DNA from: Phytoseiulus persimilis
Lineage: Eukaryota; Arthropoda; Arachnida; Mesostigmata; Phytoseiidae
DNA length: 64,000 bases
NCBI GenBank assembly: GCA_037576195.1
Contig: CM075102.1
Coordinates: 35,088,745 to 35,152,744, forward strand
Reading direction: 5' to 3'
The notes beneath the pieces are model-generated. The model searched no databases. It saw only the letters and a list, made by a program, of their open reading frames with translations, and was not told where the DNA came from. Both the position numbers and the translations under genes were made by a program. Below are positions 34,520 to 44,100 of the stretch, piece by piece; positions within the stretch are counted from its first letter, which is position 1, and each line of letters starts with the position of its first letter.

Positions 34520-34629
34520 GTGAGCCGCTGTTCACGTTTGATCGGAACGACAGACTGCGCTCGGATCGCTCCCGCTGTTCAGTTTTATTGTTACAGTGAT
34601 GTGTTCCGACGATTACTTGAAACACGTAC

Positions 34630-34760
34630 TTTGAGACGATATTCGACTTGGAAAGCTGAGCCGGGTCGGTTAGTGTTGGGGAGCCACGTCACTCGCACAG
34701 AAGCAAGCCCGTCCTGTTCGGGCTGCAGAGACCAGATGAAATCGGGGACGTCGGGCTTTG
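34630..34760 (-). CDS. Nrg: Neuroglian exon 8 (first half of FN3-5)
   Basis: Acceptor gcgttttccctgcag, donor gtacgt. KPDVPDFIWSLQPEQDGLAS then VRVTWLPNTNRPGSAFQVEY RLK, matching the start of neuroglian FN3-5 (V.V.W.PN..G.PGS.F.V.Y). This is the last neuroglian exon I can identify. Confidence 0.88.
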
Positions 34761-37700
34761 CTGCAGGGAAAACGCACGTCAGTCACGTTTCCATAAGCTA
34801 CGTGACCCCGATCAGGCACGTCATCAGTGTCAGTGCTGCTGTTGCGATTTCCCACGGTCGTGGGATAACTAACGCTCACCTGCGAAACTGTCTCCAGCGG
34901 TGCTTACTTCTATGAAGTAAGGCTCCCCCTTTCCTTTTGACGTGGCGGCCTTTATCGTAATTCGGTATTTGGTGTTCGATCGGAGATTCGCTAACTTAGC
35001 TCGAGTTTCCAGGGGGTCGTTGATGGGGGTTCTCTCGACAGCTGCTCCGAGGGTCGTTCCTCGGACTTCCTCGTAGCTTATATGATAACCTGTGAGCCTG
35101 CCGTTAGGCTCGAGAGGCTTTCTCCACATAAGGTAGATTCCACTGGACCCCATGGGAAAACCGTCAAACGAAGCCACGGGACCCGGAGTCCCCTCCGGAG
35201 TTTCGAAGCTTCTCGTCTCGCTTTCGTCACTTTCGTGTTGTTCGTTGAACACACGAACTTGGACATAGTTCATGGTGTTGGGTTTGAAAATTTTCGCCAC
35301 TGCGTGGGTCTGGTTTGAGGGCACGATGAGTTCTCGCATTTTGTCTTTTCCCTCCTCGTTGGTCCAGGTCTGTATTTTGTAGCCTTTGAAGTGGCCGTTG
35401 ACAGACTCGGGCGACACGGGTCGCCAACGAAGTTCGGCGGTTTTTCCATCCGGGAAATTCGAATTCACCACCCTGAACTCCTGAGGAACTTCACTCGGTT
35501 CTGAAAATTCGGAAGACAATCAGAGATCTCGCTGCTCCGATCGGGAGGGGAGGAAGCCTGAGCGGTCGACGCAAATCTGGACAATCATCTGTAACTTACT
35601 GTCTTCGCCCGAGTATCCGATGATCTCAACCGCGTGGGTGTTGGCGGCGCCTCTCCGGTTGTGGGCTTCTACTTTTATCCGATAGGGCTTGAACACTGGC
35701 ATTCCGTACTTGACTATGCTGCTCTGTCGCCAGTCTTGGATATCTTCGGTGAGCCACGAGGACTCATCGGCGGTGTTCTCGGTATCTTTCCGCTTATACT
35801 TGACCCGATAGAAGAAGCCCGGAGCGTTGTGCTCGATCGGGGGCATCGGAGTCCACGAAATGACTAGGTTATCCTTCTGCGTGCCTCGCCCCATGACTTT
35901 GTCGGGGTTTTTGTGAGGCACCGACTCGGCCGTCGTGCACCGCTGCGATGTTTCGGACGGTGGAGAGGGTCCGATCTTGTTGCGAGCGATCACCCGGAAT
36001 GTGTAGTTGGCCCACGGAGACATGGACACCTTGAAAAGCGTGTCAGGGGCCGGAATGTTGGCGAACGCGTCCTCCCAAGTGTCGGGTGAGAAGCTGGTGT
36101 TGTACTGTATCGTGTACGACAGGATGGGCGCACGACGATCACCGTTGGGCTTCCACTCAACGAGTGCCGTGTACTGGTCACAGGTCACCTTGACGACAGA
36201 TGGGGAGTTCGGCACGTCCTGAACGGTGAGGGTCGCTGATGCGGTGTCCTTGTCGAGCTCCGTCTTGGCGACACATGTGTATCTGCCCGAGTCGAGTTCG
36301 AGGGTTCGTGTGATTGTCAGTGAGTTGTCACTCGCTTTGATCATGCGAGGATCGCGCTCGAAGTCGATCAGCTCGTCATTGAACAGCCAGTTGATGGTCA
36401 GGTCCAGCGTGGGGTCCGCCTGTGCGTTGCATCGGAAAACCGCGCTCTTTTCCGCGGCGACCTCGTAATTCTCCGGCGGCTGAGTGATCAGAGTTCGACC
36501 TGGAATTTAGAGAGAGAGAGAGAGTTTCAGTCGGCGCTGTTCCGAGCCACGATCGAGATTCCGTTCCGGAGGGCGGCTCGTATCGAATTACCTTTGACGT
36601 CCAGAGTTCCCGAAGCGCTCGTATCTCCGAATTTGTTGCTCGCCTGGCACGTGTACTCGCCGTTGTCCGTGACCAGAACTTCGTTTATTTGGAGATCTCC
36701 CGAGTCGAGAACCTTGTATCGACCGCCGGTCAGTTCCCTGCCTCCCGTGATCGAGTTAGCGTTGGTTTTGATCCATTTCACGGTGGGTTTCGGCGCCCCG
36801 AACACCCGGCACTTGAGAATCGCTGTCGAGCCCACGACGGCTTGCGTCACTTGTTCGGGCGCCTCAATGATGGACGGAGGCAGAGCGAGAACGTTGAGAT
36901 AGAAGTCTTTGAACGCATAACCCAGCGGATTCGAAGCGTTGCACTGGAACACCGCGGTGTCTTTCTTCTCGAGGCGTTCAATGGTGAGGAAATTTCCCTG
37001 AAGCTTCCGCCGAGGGCTCGCTGGAGCCTTCTCGATGGGCATCCCATTGACGAACCACTGCAGTTTGGGTTCTGGGACCCCGGTGGCGTTGCATTCAAAG
37101 GTGACGGTTTCCTCTTCGGCAGCGTCTTTCTTCTCGGGAGCTTTGACCCAGTACGGGGCGGCCTTTATTTTGACATTCATCGAGTGGGATTTCGGCGGGC
37201 CGACGCCGTTGCTGGCTGTGCACTCGTAGACACCCTCGTCCTCGAAATCGGGACTCTTTATGACCAACGTCTTCCCGTAGTTGGTTGTCTCGACCCGATT
37301 GCTATTCTCCAAACTCGATGTTCCCCTCTTCATCCAGCGAACTTGGGGGAGTGGCCTGAAAGTTTCGACAGGACAGTGTTAAACAATCTGGCACCCGGAC
37401 GGTGAGAGAGGAGACGGAGATTCGGGAGAAAGCAGCGGATAACTTATCAGGATACGATCACAGCCATCACTTACGTTCCACCAAAAATGCAGTGCAGCTC
37501 ATGTCTCTTGCCTCGCAAAGGATCTTGCTGAGGCCCCGAGGTGTACTGATGCACCGGTGGTACTTCGGTTTTGCCCGTGGAGCTTTTGGGTTCAACCTTC
37601 AACGTGACCTTATTCCCGATTTTGTATTCGCGGCGAAAATGCGATGTGGCGGAGCACGTGTAAACAGCGTCTTGCAGTGAGTCGGCGCGAAGCACTTGGC

Positions 37701-40700
37701 TAAAGTGAAGTTTCCCCTCTGGATCTGCAGTAATTCTGGAACTGAAACACCACGGAAACCTCTTGTTAGCACACATCGCAGCCAATCGCCGAACGCGCTG
37801 CGGAGGTAGCGAGGGAAGCGGAATTGCTCGGAGTCGTTGAATTGCTCGAGGCAAGACGGAGCTCCACGCGCCACCACAGTCTCCTTCCTCAGAAGCGAGT
37901 GTTTGAAAGGCTTGAACAAACACATGCTCTAATTTGTTCGATTCGAGGGCTGCGTCGCGAGATTGGCAGTCGGTAGGATTCCCATCAGGAGCGTCAGAGG
38001 CCCTGGGCCGTCAGGTTGGGAACAGAACCTCACTCTTTGCTCCACACAGCTTTCCCTTGAGATTTCGCGTCAATTCTTTGCCAACGGTCTCTCGTTCAGA
38101 GCCTCTGACACTTTCAGCAGACTCTTGAGGTAGTCTTCTCCAATGTAGTCGGGGCCAGCATTGCAGCCACGATACAGCCGAGCAAGGAGGAGGTTTACGA
38201 CCCGATCTAACCTTTTTATTCTTCGTTAGGGTAAGGCTAGAAATTTTTGAAGCATACCTGTTGAAAGACCTCAACGCCCCATTGCCAGACTGTATCAACC
38301 AGAAGACTGATGGGGCTGGGTAGCCCTGTGGTGGCTTGCAGTCTAGTGATAGCGGTTCTCCTTCCATAACGAATATCTGTAGTATGACAGATCAGAAATT
38401 AGTGTTGGATCGCTCGGATAGCTTCGGCAGGAGCGTTCGTCGGTGACGGTCATTGTTCTCGGAGGGGGGCCTCCCCAGCAGTCGGAGGCTCCATTCATGA
38501 TCCAACTCAAATAACAGTCATAACTGGGCGTTTGTAACGTCGCGTACGAAGAAACGCATGGAGGCCGTTGCTTACGGCGAGGGCTCGAACTCACCTCTTG
38601 TGTTTTGTCGTCGGCAAAGTTGCTGAGTTCGGATTTTCTAAGAAAAACCGCATTTGATACTGAGGTTCCATATTGATTGGTGGCCTTGCATTGATACAGA
38701 CCCTCATCGACATCGTCGGGCTTGGTGAAGATGAGAGTGCCCCTTTTGGGTTGCTTGCTGATCCTCTTATCATACGAAACGTAATCGAAGACCCGACCGT
38801 TTTTGATCCATTCATACCTGGAATGAAGCAGACGAGTTTGTTCCTGCTCAACCCTGCCGTACCCGGATCCGGCCACACATCGACCGACTCGAATCGAATA
38901 ACCTCGGAGAAATGCACAACTGGAACAATTGTAAGTTCTTCCGGACGCTACGAATTCCTATGGAGTCGCAGGAAACATCGGCTGTCCATGGATCAGCGAG
39001 AATTGAGCGCTCCGTGCTCCTGAGATCGTAGCACAACCCGTATTCTAATCTATCTTGAGTGAAAAAGTCACGCTTCTAGAGACAAGAAGTCCGCCAGTGC
39101 CAGCTGATGAGGGGCACGAACATCGTTCGGCACTCATACTTGAGCAATACTTGAGAGCCGGAGTGTGCTTTGTTCCGAGAGTGGGCGAGTCGTATGCGAT
39201 GATGTTCCGAGACATCCGTGACAAACGGAAGGCAGCGGTCACTCATCTGTGCGAAGAACGCACATCAAGCACAGAAACGATCTCAGCTGCGTAACGCACA
39301 GTTGAGCCGACAGAGCTCACGCGAGCCGGAGAGCCATAAAAATGAACGTCGAGGGTTCACGCTCCACAAAGAAAGGTTCAGAGTTCCGCGTGAAAAGTCT
39401 GCTCCAGCACTGAATGGCCGGACCGATACTTGTTACCCTCGGCGTCGCCAAGGGCACGAGACCGCAGAAAGGACACTCAGAGCGATCTCCGAAGTTTCTC
39501 ATCGGGACATCATGTTCAGCTCTGTTCCGCCGCTCCGGCAGTTTCTATTGATGAACAGGGGCTGGTCCGCGAGCTCATAAACTCGCTTTTCATGGACCCG
39601 CTGATTTCTAAGAATCGTTTGCTCTGATCAGCTCACAATCGTCAAACTGTGAGAGGAGTGGAAAACGGGAGCGCTTCTTTAATGGCACTTTCTATACGGC
39701 TGGCATGAAATCTTCCCGCCATCCGAGAATCTCTATCGGAGAACTCGGCTTCGCCAAGAAGATAGACAGCCAAGTTATAGAAGGAGGGAGAAATTCTTTG
39801 CGGAAAGGTTTCCATTAAGAGCCCGCGCTCAAGTCGACCCTCGTACCGTCGGTTAGGTAATTTCAGCTCCGGGAGCGTTGAGTGACCGCTCGACTTTGCC
39901 ATTGTTGTAATTCAGGCCGAATCTCCGGCCTGTGCCCATGTCACGCGGAAAACGCAGAACAGACGCACTCGCTTGTAGAACCGTGAATCAGACCACAGAC
40001 GGAGAGCGATTCGCCCCCGTCTGAATGACAGAACTCGTTACCGTACACCTGTTTTGTCTCAACCATCTAAGGCACCGACAAGTGTCAAGTCGAGACGACC
40101 GGTGCCGCACGCCAATGTTCTTGGCTTGCTTGGGCGGTCCCAGTTCTTTGGTCTCAGCAATCGGCACGGTAGCTATCATGGAGCTATAGAGCGGAGCGCT
40201 CGTTTCGACGATCCCTAGATGCACACGAGCAGGCGGAGTTCGCGCAGATGAATTCTTCATGCGAAGAAAACGGTGCGCACGAGGAAGAGGGCTTCTTCCA
40301 GATCTCGCACGTCAGCTTTCGCTGACAAATGAGGAAGTCGAGTCGTGACGCCTGGCGCACGCCTCGCGAGCGACGATCTCTCTATTAGAGCGTTGTTTAA
40401 TAGAACGAGGAGATGAGAGTGCTGTGAGAGGTGTTGTTTATATCCTACTCCGACGACACCCGCCTCTCTGTTTACGCGAAACGACGACGATTTACATGAA
40501 TCAGTCTGCCACCACCACCACCATCATCGTCTCCGTTGCCACTACAACCAGCAACAACAATTGTGGTTTACCCAGACCCATCAAATCCTTTCCGGAGGGA
40601 AGCTTCCCGGGTTTTGTCGCGTGGCCTCGTTCCAGCACGCAAACAACCGCAACCGATGAACACGACCGATTGAGAGCTGGAACTGGCTTCAAGCTCGGTC

Positions 40701-41110
40701 GTTGTGACACTGCGACCAAACGCAAGGAATTCGGATGCGTCGCGAGTTCCGACAATTCCTCGCCGCAGACGGCGGGAACAGTCTCTGTTAGGAGCGACTC
40801 AGCTTCCAGGGTTTCGAATCGAGTCCGGGCGACACTCGACCGTTCAGCTTAAATGAGTCGCGAGAGCCTCGATCCGAAAGCTCGGCAACACTCACTCTGG
40901 TTCCGGCGTTCCTTCCGCCTCGCATTCCAGTACGAAAGGCTTATCGGTTTCGTCCTGGCTTTGGGCAACCTGAAACAGCTGTTCGTGTTCCGGCTGCTTG
41001 ATCATCATCGGTGGATGAGGCACTTGTGCCTGCGCGACGCCGGCCATCGCCGCCAGTACGAAGGCGATCGAACTCATCCGACGCCGCATGGAAATCGCCG
41101 GACGTCTCAT
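34630..41110 (-). CDS. Nrg: Neuroglian (L1-family cell adhesion molecule), C-terminus missing
   Basis: Cell-surface adhesion protein of neurons, glia and epithelia; family members bind homophilically and link to ankyrin. Eight coding exons in consistent phase: 41110-40896, 38817-38595, 38376-38258, 37741-37475, 37355-36592, 36499-35600, 35500-34880, 34760-34630 (3240 bases, 1080 residues). Order: signal peptide (SSIAFVLAAMAGVAQA), six Ig domains, FN3-1 to FN3-4 and the first half of FN3-5. Each Ig domain shows its Cys pair and Trp (YEWIKNG, VFWLIQ, VRWMKRG, LQWFVNG, VKWIKTN, INWLFND). GGTPLPQ in Ig3 and PEPEYEWIKNG in Ig1 closely follow fly neuroglian as I remember it. Fly neuroglian has about 1240-1300 residues, so about 200 residues (rest of FN3-5, membrane span, cytoplasmic tail) are not located. 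Three methionines at codons 1, 8 and 12 could start the protein; the first is used here. Confidence 0.95.
34880..35500 (-). CDS. Nrg: Neuroglian exon 7 (FN3-3, FN3-4)
   Basis: Acceptor gaattttcag, donor gtgagc. FN3-3: AELRWRPVSPESVNGHFKGY, YVQVRVFNEQHESDES. FN3-4: IYLMWRKPLEPNGRLTGYHI, YRITIKAATSKGKGEPYF. Ends TAGDSFA with one leftover base joined to the next exon. Confidence 0.96.
35600..36499 (-). CDS. Nrg: Neuroglian exon 6 (Ig6, FN3-1, FN3-2)
   Basis: Acceptor ctctctctaaattccag, donor gtaagt; 900 bases. RTLITQPPENYEV begins Ig6 (FRCNAQAD, INWLFNDEL, SGRYTCVAKTELD). FN3-1: VEWKPNGDRRAPILSYTIQY, YTFRVIARNKIGPSPPSE. FN3-2: LVISWTPMPPIEHNAPGFFY, YRIKVEAHNRRGAAN. Confidence 0.97.
36509..36524 (+). 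repeat. (AG)8 microsatellite, forms pyrimidine tract
   Basis: On the minus strand this is a (CT)8 run just upstream of the acceptor of neuroglian exon 6. Confidence 0.85.
36592..37355 (-). CDS. Nrg: Neuroglian exon 5 (Ig3 end, Ig4, Ig5)
   Basis: Acceptor cgaaactttcag, donor gtaatt. PLPQVRWMKRG and DEGVYECTASNGVG end Ig3; TVTFECNATGVPEPKLQWF to AVFQCNASNPLGYAF is Ig4; AILKCRVFGAPKPTVKWIK to NGEYTCQASNKFGDTSASG is Ig5. Confidence 0.97.
37475..37741 (-). CDS. Nrg: Neuroglian exon 4 (Ig2 end, Ig3 start)
   Basis: Acceptor ccgtggtgtttcag, donor gtaagt. SRITADPEGKLHFSQV, LQDAVYTCSATSHFRREYKI, then KRHELHCIFGG, the first Cys of Ig3. Two leftover bases complete the Thr of GGTPLPQ. Confidence 0.95.
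38258..38376 (-). CDS. Nrg: Neuroglian exon 3 (first half of Ig2)
   Basis: Acceptor catactacag, donor gtatgc. FVMEGEPLSLDCKPPQGYPA then PSVFWLIQSGNGALRSFN. Matches the VQEG.P..L.C..P.GYP.P.VFW pattern of neuroglian Ig2. Confidence 0.93.
38595..38817 (-). CDS. Nrg: Neuroglian exon 2 (second half of Ig1)
   Basis: Acceptor cttcattccag, donor gtgagt. YEWIKNGRVFDYVSYDKR, RGTLIFTKPDDVDEGLYQC, ATNQYGTSVSNAVFLRK. Contains the second Cys of Ig1 in the D.G.Y.C motif. Confidence 0.95.
38818..40895 (-). other. Neuroglian intron between Ig1 half-exons, 2.1 kb
   Basis: Large compared with the other neuroglian introns (about 90-520 bases). It contains plus-strand open frames (39055-39294 and a tail ending at 39627) with natural-looking composition but no recognisable domain. 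May hold regulatory elements. Confidence 0.5.
40508..40528 (+). repeat. CCA triplet repeat
   Basis: Run of ACC/CAT triplets in the large neuroglian intron. Confidence 0.8.
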
Positions 41111-41154
41111 CGTAGCGTGTAACTGCGGGTCGTAGTCGGCTGCGTCGCTTCACC
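40896..41154 (-). CDS. Nrg: Neuroglian exon 1 of the coding region, with 5' UTR
   Basis: Acceptor tttctcattgcag precedes 44 bases of 5' UTR, so at least one more non-coding exon lies upstream. ATG at 41110-41108 (A at -3). Signal peptide, then QVPHPPMMIKQPEHEQLF and KPFVLECEAEGTPEPE, the first half of Ig1. Donor gtgagt. CDS part is 41110-40896. Confidence 0.93.
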
Positions 41155-44100
41155 CTGCAATGAGAAACCTCAGTTAGAATCTAGTTTTTTTCCCAACTCC
41201 TCCTTCGACCTGCGCTCGAGCTTCTCGTCACACTATAGGGATTCGACTCGGTGGACAGAGCCGTTTCATGAGGCCATAGACTCTCACGATCAGTTGAATT
41301 AATATTTGAACAGCATAATGGAGCTATTAGCCAAAATTGGCTTCCGCTAAGCCCTAAGACTGCCTCCGGTCCCGTATTTCTTCACTCGTTTATCCCGCCG
41401 GTCCCGCTCGAGACGCATGGGGTAATATCCCGAGGAGGGGCATCTTGCGAGCTCCACTAGCAAATGGGCCTTGATCAAAATTCTTGAAAACCGTAGCCGC
41501 GTGCATATTAGCATGCGAAGAATAGAACCAACTCCTTCTACGAAGCCGAGGCGACTCGCCTCCCCCCTCTCTCCGTCTCTCTCCCCCTCTCGGGAGAATA
41601 TTTTGCAAAGAAGGACCAGCGCGTGCCGAAGGGAAAAGTCGATTTTCAGCTAATATCATCCTCTGTTCCGCCCCGCAGTGTAATGGATAGAGCTGTGATA
41701 TAATAAGTTCCTTCTGATTCTCTCACTCTGCTAGACTGAGTAGAGGAAACTTCGGAGTAAAACGGTGAAATCGGTCCGCCAATCGGTCCGGAAATCCCGG
41801 AGATGGCCGTCTGATGGAGTCTCTCACGGAGCATCTCCGGAAACCGTCCGGTAGCGAGAAAACCATCTCACATTGGAAAACAGAATGTGGCCGTGGAGGT
41901 ACGGCGCGATCGAGCCGTAGAAGAGAAGAGAGGTCCTCCTCGTCGATCGGGAGGGATCACCAATGAGCGGAGGCTGGTCGGGGTCGGTGAACTTTTGACA
42001 GAAAGGATGACAGCCGCCGTCGCCAATGTTAGATCAGAGCCCGCGAGAACATTGTTAGTCAATCTTCGTAAAAGTCGAATCACCGGCCCTCAGCGCCTTC
42101 GATAAAAAACGAGATTCGGTTCCCACGGCAAGTTGCGCTTTCGTTGCCTCCTGCCGCTCATCCGGGCGAAAACTTCTCCACGCGCGCTCTTTCACTCCCG
42201 ATGTTCGTAGTCATCAGAAAGCTGCCGCTGAGGGCAAAGAAGTTTGGGTGATTTCGGCGCTGTTGATCCTCGGCTTCGACCCGGTTCGCGTCTCCCCGGG
42301 AGAGTCTTCCTCGGTCCCTCGCAGTCTTCGAGCGCGCGGATTTGTATATAAATATATATTGTAATCTAACTCCTGATTTTGTATGCAGGGCTTGTTTATA
42401 GACCTTGGCCCCTGTACACGGGAGCAATGAATCAGAGAATAAGGTGAATCCCCTCAGTCTGATCAAGCCATGGCTGACCTGCTGTGCAAAGCTTGTTGCA
42501 CATCTCGCTTCGGCAGACAGAACTCGGGAAGAGGGCGAACACTGTTGACCGGAGCTCCGATCGGGTCTCTTCTGGACCCTCCGACTCATTCGAGAATAAT
42601 GAAATCGCGCTGTCCCGGCAGATATCGAGTCGACGGCGACCTCGTGCGTAACGGATGACGCAGTTCTCGACACCGATGCCCGATGTTTGAGTTTCGTCAA
42701 GGAATCTCCAAGCTCCCCGGACGGGTGCGGGGAACCTCTGTCGCCATCGAGGGCGCGCTCATTTCGATGTTCACCTTGACGCTGCGCGGGTGTTCAACCC
42801 AGCTGGCGGCAAGCCACCATGAGAAGCGCTGAACGATATCTCAAACTCTCCCTTGTCAGGAACTGAAACGTCTTGCGACACTCGACTCAGAGCCAGAGGC
42901 GCGGCTTGCGTCGTTCCCCGAGAAGGATCCATTCGCAAGAATGTGAATAATAGACATTAGTATTAATTACAACCGAGAGGTGGGACTCATTGTCAGCGAA
43001 CAACAGGACCGAAGAAGGGCAAGAAGGACTGAAGGGCGACAATGGAAGACGGATGGGCTCGACGGAAAGAGCAGTCTCAACTAAGTCTTACAAAGCTCAT
43101 CCGCTCCCGGCCCTACACGAGCATCGGCTGCAGTTTTGCTTCTTTGTTCGTCTTTGGCCTTTCCCGCGTGGAATCTCGAGTTGCGAAGGTCTTTGGGGAG
43201 AGTTTCAGAGGTGCCGTCTGTTGTTCTCACCAGAATAATAATCTGGAGAAAAGAGTTCATTGAGGCGTGAATTCGAGTTCTATCCATCCGGGAGAGCATA
43301 CAAACATAGAGCCGCGCTCCTCCCGAATTGCCGATAACCCAAATCAAAAGATTTCGCAACTACTCGTTCTCCTCAGTTTCTTGCTCTGCTTGCTTGCTTG
43401 CGCCCATACAAGACAGAGATTTTCATGTTCGTTCCCGAGATCTCGTTTACAGTTTCGCGTGCACCGGACGCAATCTCCGGAGCTCAATGCGAGCATTCGT
43501 GCAAACAGTCCTCTTCGCGAGGTGTCGAGAGTTCGACCGAGCTCTCAACTGCTTTTGGAAAGCTCCCAATCCTCGTGAGCCCACAAATCTGAATTACACG
43601 AAAAGACTCAGATCCATCGCTTTGAATGAATGCCGCCCCGCTGCTCGTTTGGACTGATGGCCGACTCGTTGCGCCACCACGCGGCGGGGGAGCCCTCAAA
43701 TCACTCCTCTCGTTATTTCATTGGGCAAACGCGGAGGTAACCGGTGGTCTGCCACTCCCATCGTTGCCCGAGGCCTCAGAAGGGAACTTCGCGAGGAAGA
43801 AACTAGGTTTATCTCGTCCGAATTAGTTTTTCTCTCTTTGCTGATGCCGCGAGCACCACCTGGTCAGCCGTAAACTTGTTGGGAAAGCATATTCCGCATT
43901 TGTGAGGAACAAGAAATGAGCTTTTGGCTACACGCAGTCGTGTCCCTCTTCCCTGCGTTCCAGCTTGCTACCGATGCGGTTTCGTTGAACGATGAAAGCT
44001 CAGCTTTATCCATTATGTCGGCTCGCATCATCTCGAGACACCGAATCTCAGAACACTCGACTCCCGCTAAACGAGCCGCAGAACACTCCGACCCTGGCTT

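Noticed and set aside
34520..34915. Continuation of the plus frame after the secreted-protein exon 3
   Set aside because: Mostly antisense to neuroglian exons 8 and 7 and their acceptor tract; kept only as a retained-intron possibility.
36689..37405. Plus-strand open frame of 238 codons
   Set aside because: Lies exactly antisense to neuroglian exon 5 and repeats its boundaries; a shadow of the Ig-coding strand.
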